From: Forficula auricularia | Lineage: Eukaryota > Arthropoda > Insecta > Dermaptera > Forficulidae | NCBI GenBank assembly: GCA_024734495.1 | Contig: JALMQS010000099.1 | Coordinates: forward strand, 72,849,764-72,913,763 | Direction: 5' to 3' | DNA length: 64,000 nucleotides | Shown: positions 1 to 8,970 of the stretch, in pieces | Layout of the letters: each line of letters opens with the position of its first letter | How positions within the stretch are numbered: position 1 is the stretch's first letter | Program-made: the position numbers and the translations under genes | The notes under the pieces: generated by a model | Database searches by the model: none | What the model saw: the letters and a program-made list of their open reading frames with translations, nothing else | Told to the model about the DNA's origin: nothing

Positions 1-410
1 TTTTAGTTCTTCATTTAATGTCCTGAAGAAGGGAAAGCTTCGGTTTTTCGAATTCATCCTTTAGTAATGTGTCAAGCTCTATCAGTATGCCAAATTTCAG
101 CATTCTAGGGTCATTGTATTTCGACTATATGTTAATTAAGCTTATAAATTTAATCCCTTCATTTCGGGCCCCGAAGAAGGTCAAGATTCGGTTTTTCAAT
201 TTCCTGCTTTATTAATGTGCCAAGCTTAACCAGTATGCCAAATTTCAGCATTCTAGCTTGATTGTATTTTCACTATATATGTTAATTAAGCCTATAAATT
301 GCACCTCTTGATTTTAGGTCCTGAAGAAGGGAAAATTTCACTTTTTCGCTTTTTTTCCTTTAATTGTAGGCCAGTATGCCAAATTTCAGCATTCTAGGAT
401 CGGCAGAAGT
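1..410. repeat. Tandem repeat, ~148-bp unit, 2.8 copies
   Basis: Three diverged copies of one unit are seen. Each starts with a (C)CTGAAGAAGG-like motif near positions 22, 171 and 320 and each contains the string AGTATGCCAAATTTCAGCAT followed by TCTAG. Spacing of the starting motif is 149 and 148 bp. The array runs off the left edge of the window, so its true size is unknown. No ORF crosses it. Confidence 0.8.
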
Positions 411-1084
411 ACTGTAGGTTTTTGATATGTGAGTCAGTCAGTACACTTTTCAGACCTTAATAATTCAATAACTATAATATGTTTCTTCATGAAATTTGGT
501 ATTCTAGGTGTTCTAGTGGGCTTTATTATGCATGCAAAATTTCACGTGTAAGTCTAATAGTTTATGAGTTATTGGGGGGGGGGGGGGGGGGGGTCGAAAG
601 TAGCTCGAAATGGTTCGTGTAAATATACACAAGACAAAAACTTGGCTGAAGTGTGTGTCTAGATTTTTTATATATTTATTTGCATATTAAGCAGAGGACA
701 ACCTCACTGATTTCTTTTAATAAATAATTCTCGTTTATTTACACAGATTATCTAACTTTTGTCCATGATTCCTGTTGCAACAGTACCCCTTAATTTATTA
801 TGAAAACAGATGATTGTTATTGTGAGCGAGTGAGTGAGTGGATCGCATGCCCTAATACAATAATAATACAATAAGAGAGAAGAGAATGGCATCCGACAAC
901 CTGCAATCAGACACCGAACGATCAATTCCACAAAATCACTCATGCGCGATCCCTATCTACATCATATCATACTCACATATCTACTATACTATATACAAAA
1001 ATAAATCTCTATATCACATTATTAAAGAATATATCTTTCTATACTTATTATAATCGACTTGCACAATTTTTCAATTACAAAAAC
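411..1084. other. Non-coding stretch with a G21-type homopolymer and a PLE terminal-repeat scrap
   Basis: A run of about 20 G lies near 574-594. At about 675-715 there is a scrap of the Penelope-like terminal repeat: TTTATTTGCAT, then AAGCAGAGGACAACCTC and TGATTTCT, as in the copies near 11.5, 31.3 and 52.7 kb. A 63-codon minus-strand ORF here has no recognisable features and is dismissed. The rest is AT-rich sequence in which I see nothing. Confidence 0.5.
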
Positions 1085-1905
1085 CACTAATAGTCATCAT
1101 CATCATTGAGTATACAGTCCTAAGACTGGTTTGATGCAACAATCCGTCTCCACTCGACTCTGTCCCCCGCCAGCTGTTTGACCTCTCTAAATGTCTGGCA
1201 TCCCATATCCCCAATTATTTGGTTGAAATATTCTAATCTGGGTCTTCCCCTTTTCTTTCCCACCTCCCCCTCCAAGATATCCTCTAAGCAGTCCCCCATG
1301 TCTCAGTGTGTGCCCCATCATCTGACCTCTTCTCTTCTTCGGACTCTTCCACAAGGTTCTTCTTTCTCCGATTCTTCCAAGAACTTCTTCATTTGTAATT
1401 TTATCCATCCATTTGATATTCATCATTCTTCTGTAGCACCACATTTCGAAAGCCTCCAATCTCTTTCTCTCCGCTTTTCCAATTGTCCAGGTTTCACACC
1501 CGTACATGGCTATGCTCCATACATATGTCTTCAATAGCAACTTCCTGTTTGCTAAGCTGATTGAGGAGGAGCATAGTAGTTTTTGTTTTGAATTAAACCC
1601 CATTTTGCTTGGGCAATTCTTGATTTAATTTCGTTTTCGCTCCTCCCATCCCATGTTATTTTACTTCCTAGGTAGCGGAATTCCTTAACTCCTTCTAGGC
1701 TTTTCTTGGTTAATTTTGATGCATTCCTGTCTCGTTTGTTCTTTTTTTGTACATACTAGGACCTTGGTTTTATTCTTGTTTATTTTCATTTTGATTTCTT
1801 CTATTAGGATTTGGTTAATTCCATTCAAGGCGTCCTCTAATTCTTTTTTATTGCTTCCTAGAAGGGCAATGTCATCTGCAAATCTTAACATAGCGATCTT
1901 TTGAA
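1085..1905 (-). pseudogene. Non-LTR retrotransposon reverse transcriptase, C-terminal fragment (frameshifted)
   Basis: On the minus strand, 1891-1685 encodes MLRFADDIALLGS followed by a helical stretch and KMKINKNKTKVLVC. This carries the FADD catalytic motif of reverse transcriptase. After a frameshift, 1603-1187 encodes the conserved C-terminal part: YVWSIAMYGCETWT, KRLEAFEMWCYRRM, IKWMDKITNEEVL and ERRTLWKS, a block typical of RTE/CR1-like non-LTR elements. Downstream the frame is lost again, although the usual end of the protein is still readable in a third frame up to a (TCA)n stretch at 1097-1108. That simple repeat is likely the 3' end of the element. The copy is 5'-truncated, lacks endonuclease and most RT fingers/palm, and has at least two frameshifts, so it is dead. 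The clade assignment is an inference; the RT identity is strong. Confidence 0.85.
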
Positions 1906-2163
1906 TCTTTTGAAGTTAATGACAAATAAAATGTATTTAAATTATTATTATTTTAAAACCCACTACGGATCCAGGCTACGCACTCTGGACAGTAAGATGA
2001 CCACCAAAGGGTGACTTCTCAGCTGGTATATAAATAAAACAAAAAACATATTAAGATAAAGACTTTTATCATCTGTTTTAAAAAGTACCTTAAGAGTCTT
2101 CAAATTGCTGATAAAAGTTGACTTTAAATAAGATTGGAGTAATTTTTGGAGACGGACTGATAA
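1906..2163. other. AT-rich dispersed-repeat sequence
   Basis: 1923-1975 holds one copy of the dispersed AT repeat seen in arrays elsewhere (GACAAATAAAAT ... TTTTAAAACCCACTA). The remainder shows nothing recognisable. The 77-codon minus ORF here has no motif and is treated as chance. Confidence 0.4.
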
Positions 2164-2235
2164 GTCAACTAAGTGGATATCGATGAGGCAGTCCAAAAAA
2201 AGAAGAAGATAATTTACACTATCTTTTTATTCATA

Positions 2236-2277
2236 AAACCGACGTTTCGGAGGCTATTCCCTCCTTCTTCAGGGTTT
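2236..2277 (-). ncRNA. Hammerhead ribozyme motif (type I), minus strand
   Basis: Read on the minus strand: stem I 5' strand AAACC (2277-2273), core CTGAAGA (2272-2266), an extra A, stem II GGAGG/CCTCC, GAAA, a minimal stem III CG, then the cleavable triplet GTC (2243-2241) and the stem I 3' strand GGTTT (2240-2236). N7 is A, which the consensus CUGANGA allows. Stem III is only the palindrome ACGT, so efficient folding probably needs a dimer. Self-cleavage itself is inferred. Confidence 0.75.
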
Positions 2278-2322
2278 TGAAAAGTCAGTGAAGTCGCATT
2301 AGATTTTCTTCACTGATTTTTC

Positions 2323-2363
2323 AAACCCTGAAGAAGGAGGAATAGCCTCCGAAACGTCGGTTT
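2323..2363 (+). ncRNA. Hammerhead ribozyme motif (type I), plus strand
   Basis: Stem I 5' strand AAACC (2323-2327), core CTGAAGA (2328-2334), extra A, stem II GGAGG/CCTCC (2336-2350), GAAA (2351-2354), stem III CG, cleavage triplet GTC (2356-2358), stem I 3' strand GGTTT (2359-2363). Further outward, TTTTT/AAAAA and CACT/AGTG segments can extend stem I across internal loops. It is the mirror partner of the minus-strand motif at 2236-2277, and the two point away from each other. Confidence 0.77.
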
Positions 2364-2499
2364 TATGAATAAAAAGAGTAGTGTAAATTATCTTCTTCTT
2401 TTTTGGACTGCCTCATCGATATCCACTTAGTTGACATTAAATTTTTAAAGAAATCACAAGAGTTTGTCATCTACTAGATCGAGATCGAATGGATTGACT

Positions 2500-3010
2500 A
2501 TCTTATAGGTACTATTAAATGAGTTAACAGCCATTATGATTTCGATAAAAATCACGGACTTGGGGGTTTTTGACCCTACAAATCGAATCTACTAGTGTCT
2601 TATTTTTATGTTACTTTAATTTGATGGATTTTTTCTTAATCAAAGTAATTTAATTGTTCACAGATGGGTGGGTCAAAAAAATGTTATAATTTTTCATTTA
2701 ATTTGTTTTTATATTAATTAATTGGTTTATTAATTCTAAACCCCGCTAATAGTTTATTATAAATATTAATATAAATTAAAATTAGGAAATTTAATTAATT
2801 AGGGAGGAGAGAGATTGGGAGATTGGATACTAATCGACTTGATTGGGGAATAATGGAATTGAAATAATTATCGGAAAAGAGAGGTTTTTTTCTCTAATTA
2901 GTTTTTTTCCTCTTATTAAAAACAAGGACTAAAAGATGAATCAAGGACACTCGATGGTGGAGAAGTAATCTCCGAGTCGAAGCTCAAAAACAATGTATGC
3001 ATAAATTCAT
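2500..3010. repeat. Degraded dispersed element (related to the ~820-bp Helitrons and to a copy at 24.44 kb)
   Basis: 2540-2680 resembles the 5' interior of the Helitrons at 42.24 and 48.78 kb (GATTTCGATAAAAATCACGG ... GGGGGTTTTTG ... GGATTTTTTCTTAATCAAA). 2800-3000 has an inverted copy at about 24440-24610, sharing ACACTCGATGGTGGAGAAG, GTAATCTCCGAGTCGAAG and TCTTATTAAAAACAAGGAC in opposite orientation. No end structures remain here. Confidence 0.6.
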
Positions 3011-3066
3011 GTAAAATAAATGGTTTAATAAATTTATAAATAATGTATTTTATTAATTAATTAGGG

Positions 3067-3119
3067 TATTTTCTATCGAAGTGGAATGGATTGAATACAT
3101 TCCACTTCGATAGAAAATA
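3067..3119. repeat. Near-perfect 22-bp hairpin
   Basis: TATTTTCTATCGAAGTGGAA (extended by TG) is followed by a 9-nt spacer and its exact reverse complement. The loop is GATTGAATA. It is immediately followed by a second, unrelated hairpin. Confidence 0.85.
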
Positions 3120-3144
3120 CCAACTCAATACCAACTAATAGCTC

Positions 3145-3183
3145 AACATTGAGTTCTACCAATTGGAAGAACTCAATGTTGAA
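3145..3183. repeat. Second short hairpin
   Basis: AACATTGAGTTCT pairs with AGAACTCAATGTT across a short spacer (CCAATTGG region). Confidence 0.8.
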
Positions 3184-3231
3184 TTGATGTAAAGACAGCC
3201 CCAAGGATAATGAAAATCACAAATTCCGAAT

Positions 3232-3498
3232 AAAAGAGCAGTCCATAAAAATACGTCACAAGAATTTCAAGACTTTTAGACTCCCCCCTGTGTCACATTT
3301 CTGTCATATTTTCATTAAGCCCCCCCCCCCTGGTATTGTGACGACACACTATCACTTTTATAGCCTATAATTTTTTAAAAAATTTAATTTGACTTCTGTG
3401 ACATCACAATTTTTAAGATCCCCACTCCCCCTGACACAATTTGTCACAAATCTAAGATAGCCCCCTTAATGTGTGACGTAATTTATGGACGGCTTCTT
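3232..3498. mobile_element. MITE with ACGTCAC-type terminal inverted repeats (Harbinger-like), copy 1
   Basis: The left end GTCCATAAAAATACGTCACA is mirrored by TGTGACGTAATTTATGGAC at the right. Internal subterminal C-runs and TGTCACA/TGACATCACA motifs are also mirrored. It is the same family as the better preserved copy at 20344-20594, which has a TAA target duplication, and as a terminal scrap at 54634-54657. A clear duplication is not visible for this copy. Confidence 0.75.
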
Positions 3499-3545
3499 TT
3501 CATCATCTTAAATAAACTTGACGAATCCTTGTATAGGTTAACAGT

Positions 3546-3719
3546 GAGGAAAATAAAATAATTTGTTTTAAACCATTTAATTTTTAAATTGTCATTATAG
3601 TATTTCGGGTTGTTAGTCCATCATCAGGGAGTACATAGATGGGCTAACAACCCAAACTATGTATATTGATAATTTAAAAAATTAAATGAGTTTAACTCAA
3701 ATTACGTTATTTTTTCCTC
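3546..3719. repeat. Inverted repeat with a degenerate hammerhead (minus strand)
   Basis: Imperfect arms (GAGGAAAATAA... and ...TTATTTTTTCCTC) enclose, on the minus strand, CTGATGA (3627-3621), extra T, GGACTAACAACCC and GAAA (3606-3603). The stem III/cleavage part (TACTATAAT) no longer fits, and no matching stem I is seen. It belongs to the same family as the intact motif at 58793-58835. The right arm retains GGGCTAACAACCC but has lost the core. Confidence 0.6.
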
Positions 3720-4440
3720 GTATTGTGAAATACCACCAACTTCAACCTATTATAATATACTTTACCATAAGAACTTGATAGAATATTTTATTTTAATGTT
3801 GATGTTGTTGTTTTGTTTTGTTTTTAGCTCAAATCACTTAATTAAAATAAAACAACCCAGAATGTTTTCGTAATGTAATTCGAAACATTCTTGAAATATT
3901 CGTGTGTTGTTGTTGTTTCGGGTTTAAAGTGAATTGGAAGTATTTTAAAGAAAGAGGAATCCACTGATCGCCCTTTACTACTTCTAGATCTCTGTTTATA
4001 GCTCTGTATTATAGAGCTAGAGCTATAGAGAGGCTGGATTGTGTAGCGTTGCGTTGTAACGCTGCGCGGATGGATATCTCGTATTAAGAACCGGTTCTTT
4101 CTTCTTTCTCGGCTGCATAGCTTAACGATGGCGATGGCCAGCTGCTCTGCTGCCCCCCACTTCAGAAACATCCATCCACGCCAGGCCAGACCCTATCTAT
4201 CTATATACAGGGTGTTTGTTATATTCCAGAAACATTCCAGTCGGGTCGTTAATTCCACACACACACACACAGAGAGATCTTTATTGAAATGTCTCCATTT
4301 TTATTTATTTTTTTCTACTTTGATTTATTTTTTCAAAAAATGAATAATTTATTACAATTTATATTACAATGTGTCATGACGAGAAGGCTTTTTAAATACC
4401 TAAGTACCTAATCTAGAAGATTAATTTTTATACTATCAAC
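3720..4440. other. Possible unique sequence with modest GC, no gene recognised
   Basis: 3840-4260 has higher complexity and GC than its surroundings and lacks the repeat families seen elsewhere. A 109-codon minus ORF (4171-3842) and a 71-codon plus ORF overlap here, and neither shows a known domain. A (CA)n tract lies at 4257-4270. It could be unique intronic or intergenic DNA; no exon can be supported. Confidence 0.4.
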
Positions 4441-4451
4441 TTACATCGTGC

Positions 4452-4673
4452 CATGCGCGGATCCATGGGGGGGGGGCGACCAGGCGCACCTACCCAAATG
4501 CATTGGAGATCAACATATGTTTATATGTTTATTTAATATTTTTTTATAACATTAAATTTTAAAATTGAAGAAAATAAAGTTCTATGTGGGGGGGGGGGGG
4601 CGTCTCTGAAAGTAGATCTTATATACCGGCGACCGCCCCCCCCCCCCAAATCAGAGGTCTGGATCCGCGCCTG
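4452..4673. mobile_element. hAT-type MITE with 8-bp target-site duplication
   Basis: Terminal inverted repeats CATGCGCGGATCCA (left) and TGGATCCGCGCCTG (right, complement CAGGCGCGGATCCA) match at 13 of 14 positions. They are flanked by a perfect 8-bp direct repeat CATCGTGC at 4444-4451 and 4674-4681. An 8-bp duplication and a CAG-starting terminus are hallmarks of the hAT superfamily. The element is 222 bp, has no coding capacity, and has poly-G/poly-C runs just inside each end. Confidence 0.9.
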
Positions 4674-4681
4674 CATCGTGC

Positions 4682-5018
4682 CTGACTCTGTTTCCGAATT
4701 TGACAATTTGCTTGATTAAAATTGGAATTTTTAGTTAAATCACACATAACAAGGCTGAAGGGGTCACCTTACTAAATAATTTATTTCTTATTGTCTTTAA
4801 TCTTAAGTTTTCACTTTATTCATTCTTTTGTAATCATATGATAAATAAAATCTATATTTATAACTAATATAATTGTTTTTTTTCTTAGTATGTAATTTTG
4901 TTCCTTTATACCTTCTTGAGGGAGGACAAAATTTCTTCTATGCCGAATTTGGGTTTGACATGTTTATTTAGCACGAGGTCCTACTATTCGCAAACAATTA
5001 TTACTACAGGATGAAGTA
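4682..5018. other. AT-rich stretch without recognised content
   Basis: I see no gene or defined repeat. The sequence immediately right of it belongs to a PLE fragment read on the minus strand. Confidence 0.3.
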
Positions 5019-5135
5019 CTAAAATAGGACTTTAATTAAGGCATTCAAAAGCAAAGCATCCCACTTTTGGTTTTTTATGAGAAATCCATCAAAATAGAGG
5101 TAAAGGTTCGAGTCAAAAGTGGTACCTGTGCTGAA
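5019..5135 (-). pseudogene. Penelope-like element reverse transcriptase scrap
   Basis: Minus-strand translation gives TTFDSNLYLYFDGFLIKNQK and then WDALLLNALIKV. This matches the layout of the conserved block near the end of PLE reverse transcriptases, where a 'KPTxSNxYLxFxSxHPxxHK...xxxLxxRA' pattern is usual. The signature KPT is already lost (GTT). On the minus strand it follows directly after a PLE terminal repeat (5230-5145), as in tandem PLE arrangements. It is short and degenerate, and the identity rests on pattern only. Confidence 0.5.
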
Positions 5136-5139
5136 GTCT

Positions 5140-5450
5140 AGAAGGATGCACAAAGAGAAACAAAGAGGTTGTCCTCTGCCTGATGCAAATAAACATACAC
5201 ACATATATATATCGAGATGATATATCTGTATATATATTATTCACTTGTTTGAGACTATAGTTTCGAAGACTTGGTCATGATATTGAGTCATGAAAACATT
5301 TATAATTGAAGAAAGACTGATGATGAAGACCAAGTCTTCGAAACTATAGTCAAACAAATAAATAATATATCTGAAGTATCTCATCTGAAATATATATTAT
5401 GTGTGTATGTTTATTTGCATCAAGCAGTTCTTTGTTGTAATCAACAACTC
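5140..5450. repeat. PLE terminal repeats in inverted orientation
   Basis: The left arm (CAAAGAGAAACAAAGAGG, GTTGTCCTCTGCCTGATGCA, AATAAACATACACACATATA ...) and the right arm (... GTGTGTATGTTTATTTGCAT, CAAGCAG) mirror each other. Each arm also carries the string GAAACTATAGTC facing outward. The left arm's ribozyme has lost CTGATGA and half of stem II; the right arm's is complete. TCTGCTACTCTCGGCAAAAC follows at 5449-5468, as it does after the 52.7-kb copy. Confidence 0.8.
5317..5351 (+). ncRNA. Hammerhead ribozyme motif
   Basis: CTGATGA (5317-5323), extra T, perfect stem II GAAGAC-CAA-GTCTTC, GAAA (5340-5343), palindromic stem III CTATAG, triplet GTC (5349-5351). The two bases TC that follow GTC in sister copies are missing here, so the inner stem I pair with GA is lost and activity is doubtful. 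Confidence 0.65.
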
Positions 5451-5469
5451 TGCTACTCTCGGCAAAACA

Positions 5470-6360
5470 AAAACTTTTCAATCTAGAAGGATGTTTAAAA
5501 ATTAAGTTTGGACTACTCTGTCTATTTAGTTTTATCAAAAACCTATTTGAATATTGAGATTTATCAGCGAAAATGAGATTTGTGGGTTGGACCACTCTGC
5601 TTTTGAACGCTTCAATTAGGAACAAAATTTTCCACCCTTCAAGGGGGCAAAAATGCACGAAAAAAGTATGTATTAGGGATGTACCCCATTGTATTTTATA
5701 TATAGCAAAAAAAAGACACCCGGTATATGTATAATATGTGTGTGGGAGTATAGCTGTGTGAGTGTTTGCGTGGGAGTAAGTGTATATATACAGTTATTCT
5801 TATCTTAATTACATTCTCGCTCGTAAAAGGGCTAAATAAAATAAATATTGATATCCCCCCCCCCCCATTCTATAAATTTTTCGTCATTTCAATCATTCTT
5901 ATCATTAGACTCCATTTCACGTCCAACGGGTTAGTATTTTATCTCAGTAAAAAAAAACCCTAGCGATTTTTTTTTTTGGAATATTATTTATGACCGGGAC
6001 TTAATTAAAAAGAAAGAAAAAACATTATACCTATATCAAATATATAGGTATATGTAGAATTAAAAAAAAATGATTATCTTTACTTTAGATAAAATTTTCA
6101 CGAATATACTATAAAAACAAAAAGTATTTAAGTATAGATAAAAGTTAAAGTTCATGTTTTGGTTTTAATAGTAGACGCGTGTGTTATCGATTGAAAGAAA
6201 TTATTATTATTATTAGTAGTAGTAGTAGTACCTGAAAGACTGAGTTTCGTTCGGGCTTTGGTTATTGTTTATTTGTACAACCACTTGTTTTGTTTTGATT
6301 CAACCATATGAATCATTCTTTCAACCACTTGTTAGTAATTAGTTTAATAATAAAACCAAA
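5470..6360. other. AT-rich, no gene; simple repeats
   Basis: Contains a C-run at 5856-5868, poly-A/T tracts and a (TAT/TAG)n tract at about 6201-6230. The 102-codon minus ORF (5658-5350) overlaps PLE terminal repeat and is not credible as a host gene. Nothing else is recognised. Confidence 0.4.
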
Positions 6361-6399
6361 ATTCAAATATGTTATTTTTTCACAAAATTGAGACCTGTT

Positions 6400-6960
6400 T
6401 TTTGGCCCACAGTGGCTAGTTTCAATTTACACCACTAGATAGAGCGTATCTGAATTCTCAGTTTCCCATTGGATACTTAGTAGTGGCGTGGTTTAATTTG
6501 TTGACACCCAATGGATAATTTCAATTTAGACCACCAGATAGAGCGTATCGAAATTCTCAGTTTCCCATTGAATACTTGGTAGTGGGGTGGCTTAATTTTT
6601 TGGCCCACAGTGGCTAGTTTCAATTTAGACCGCCAGATAGAGGATGTCGGAATTTTCAGTTTCCCCTTTGGATTCTTTCTGGTAGTGGCGTGGCTTAATT
6701 TTTTGTCCAACAATGGCTGGTTTTCAATTTAGACCACCAGATAGAGCGTATCGGAATTCTCAGATTCCCACTGGATACTTGGCAGTGGCGTGGCTTAATT
6801 TTTTGGCTCACAGTGGCTAGTTTCAAATTAGACCACCATATAGAGTGTATCGGAATTCTCTATTGGTTTCTTGGTAGCGGCGGGGCATAATTTTTTGGCC
6901 AACAGTGGCTAGTTTCAATTTAGACCACCAGATAACGTATCAGTATTCTCGGTTTCCCAA
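6400..6960. repeat. Tandem repeat, ~100-bp unit, about six copies
   Basis: The marker CAGTGGCTAGTTTCAATTTA (with variants) recurs near 6408, 6507, 6606, 6709, 6809 and 6900, followed each time by GACCACCAGATAGAG and CCCATTGGATACTTGGTAG-like text. One isolated unit occurs at 50693-50785. Minus-strand ORFs running through it are by-products of the periodicity. Confidence 0.85.
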
Positions 6961-7400
6961 TATAAAATAGTATATATTTTCAAATAAATTCTTGATAATC
7001 TTTTATTTAAATAAATAAGTTTCTCTATAAAAACAATTATAAAATCTTTATTAATAATTCTAACGTTTAGAGAGAACAAAATATGTTAAAAACCAGCTCA
7101 CAATACCTCTATCCATGGCCTTTGAGAAAATGACCTGACCTAGCCCATTGTCTGTGTGCATCTGTGCATACAAAAGAAAAAGGAAACCTTTTTTAAAACC
7201 TCAAAGTTTAATTTGATATGTTTTTTTCGTAATTAATAATTAGTTAATTATTAACAGATGTTTGAATAAAAAAAGAATCATCTGGTTGAATCAAAACAAA
7301 ACGAGTGGTTGATTAAATATTAAAAACAAAAAAATTATCAAATGAAGCTCGGCCTTCCAGGTACTAATAATAATAATAATAATAATAATAATTACATCAA
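6961..7400. mobile_element. Rearranged piece of the ~820-bp Helitron family
   Basis: 7020-7330 contains, mostly in opposite orientation, segments of the elements at 42.14 and 48.68 kb: GTTAGAA/TTTATA around 7030-7080 and the CCTTTGAGAA ... AGGAAACCTTTTTTAAAACC text. GAAGCTCGGCCTTCCAGGTA then CTAA at 7345-7368 resembles the Helitron 3' terminus with its hairpin half lost. An (AAT)n tract follows. Confidence 0.5.
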
Positions 7401-8020
7401 TTCAATAGCTGACCCCTTTAAAAAATATGTCGTTCTTTTAGCCCAGATGATTTTTTCTTTTTTCATATTCACACACACACATATTTCAACATCAAAACTA
7501 CCGAAACTTTTTCAATTCAACAATAACAATGTTAACTATTTCATAAGGATTGTGAAAGTATCGTTAGTGATTGCGTTTATCTGTCTATCCGTCCGTCCGT
7601 CCGTCCTTCCACGGGTCATCACTACGTAATTCCAAATCCTTTGTTAATTGTCTGAACGTTTTTGTTATCTTGGACATCTCCATTATGCCTGGCTGTCCTC
7701 CTTTAACTACACTCTTCACTTTATTCCCATTGGAAAATAATAAATAAATAAGTAGCATATAGCAGCATCCATTGAATAGCTTTTAAAGCATAAATATCTT
7801 TTTATAATTCAAATGTCCAAGCAAACTTTTCTCTCTACTTCTTATTTAAAAGTACCTACTATATACTATTCATTTCTTTCATTGAAAAACTTGAAAATAA
7901 ATTAACATAAAAACAATAATTGTTAAAAGTGAGGTTATGTTGTTTATAAGTAAACAAAATCATTAAAGATTAAGTTTGTTTGTTTATTTGAACAATTAAA
8001 TAAATTTAATAATTGGTAGA
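7401..8020. other. No recognised gene
   Basis: AT-rich with TCCGTCCGTCCGTCC near 7590. The 95-codon ORF starting at 7342 begins in a trinucleotide repeat and has no domain. At 7935-8020, GTGAGGTTATGTTG and AAACAAAATCATTAAAGATTAAG recur at 11178-11225. Confidence 0.35.
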
Positions 8021-8021
8021 C

Positions 8022-8818
8022 GAGATTTTTGTGCGTGCCTTCGGCACGCCCTCGAAGCTCGGCCCTCCGGGCTGGTACCCTGGCGGGCAGCGTCTCGGTC
8101 AAAAATTTTATTCCTCTTAAAAAACCACACTCCAAATGTATACCCGTAAACTACCGAAAATACATCGTCTCTTAAAAGTTTCGCCTCTTTAATTTTTGAG
8201 TGGCGGGGGGGGGGAGGAATAATTATGAATATATTTAAATTTAAATTTCATTTTTCCTTTTCAAAACAAAAATAATGAAATGATTTATGAACTGCAAAAA
8301 ATTCGCAGGCTGAATCATGGAAATTATTCAAATTTACGCGGTTCAATTAATTTAATTAATTACAAAAAATATATTTAATGTTTCTTAATTTAAAGTGTTT
8401 TGGAGTCTTTCATTTCAAAATTCGAGTGCAAATTAAAATTATATTTCAAATTTGCCTGGTTAATGAAAATCAATTGGAGCTGTCAGTTTAAAATCCGAAC
8501 TGACAATTATATTTCAAATTTGCCTCGTTAATTAATATATATTCAATGTTTTTTAATTTAAAATCAATTGGTGTTTTTTCATTTTCATTCGAGTTCAAAT
8601 GAATACAATATTATCTCGACACAAAGTCTAAATCAAAAATTTATAGTTTTAGTAATAGAAATCATGGTATAAATATTAATCTTACATTGGTCTAGTGGTT
8701 AAAGCAGATGACCTTAGTTCAAGAGTTCGTAGGTTCGATTCTAGTCAAGAGGAAATTTTTTTAGAGAAATTTCTCTTAGCGTTGTTACAAATTAATCTAG
8801 ATCAATATATATAGTATA
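8022..8818 (-). mobile_element. Helitron-like element with GC hairpin end and internal tRNA-like box, copy 1
   Basis: Read on the minus strand the element ends in the hairpin GCGTGCC-GAA-GGCACGC, about 20 bp before 8022. It also carries a GC block (CGAGACGCTGCCCGCCAGGG) and AT-rich arms. An opposite-orientation copy lies at 25920-26577 and a shorter, rearranged one at 46143-46985. The hairpin-plus-short-tail 3' end without terminal inverted repeats is Helitron-like. No coding capacity is visible; the ORFs of 63-78 codons here are chance. Confidence 0.6.
8688..8757 (+). tRNA. tRNA-like sequence (SINE-type promoter) inside the Helitron-like element
   Basis: An A-box-like TGGTCTAGTGG and a B-box-like GGTTCGATTC lie ~40 bp apart. 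The same module is present in the copy at 25985-26056 on the other strand. The clover-leaf cannot be closed convincingly and no anticodon can be assigned, so this is a tRNA-derived relic rather than a functional tRNA. Confidence 0.5.
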
Positions 8819-8910
8819 CTAGCTGTACCCGGCGTGCCTCCGGCACGCCTGTCCCAACTAGGCCCTCCGAGCAGGTTGCCCTGGCGGGCGGCGTCTCGGA
8901 ATGAAAGTAT
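8819..8910 (-). mobile_element. Helitron 3' terminus (fragment)
   Basis: On the minus strand the perfect hairpin GGCGTGCC-GGA-GGCACGCC is followed by GGGTACAG and CTAG at 8822-8819, with T next. This is the textbook Helitron 3' end (hairpin, ~10 nt, CTRR, then T). It abuts copy 1 of the preceding element. Confidence 0.7.
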
Positions 8911-8970
8911 GAGGTGTCCAAAATTGATTACCTTTTATGTAAATTGTTTTTTTTTTTTTTTTATATATAT

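Larger units (their letters stand above)
2164..2435. repeat. Inverted repeat of PLE terminal sequence carrying two hammerhead ribozymes
   Basis: The arms are about 2164-2293 and 2308-2435, separated by 14 bp. Each arm reads outward from a HHR core through GGTTTTATGAATAAAAAGA, AATTATCTTCTTCTTTTTT and GGACTGCCTCATCGATATCC. The arms differ only by small indels. A fragment of the same unit (GAGGCAGTCC plus AAAGAAGAAGATAATTTA) recurs at 27667-27705. Oppositely oriented neighbouring copies are a known arrangement of Penelope-like elements. A transcript crossing this site would fold into a long hairpin. Confidence 0.85.

Noticed and set aside
1178..1537. 119-codon plus-strand ORF
   Set aside because: It is the antisense shadow of the non-LTR reverse transcriptase fragment on the minus strand.
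3842..4171. 109-codon minus ORF
   Set aside because: No recognisable motif; Ser-rich low-complexity segment; no start context or neighbour supports it.
5350..5658. 102-codon minus ORF as a PLE protein
   Set aside because: Part of it is terminal-repeat sequence, and the remainder shows no RT or GIY-YIG motif.
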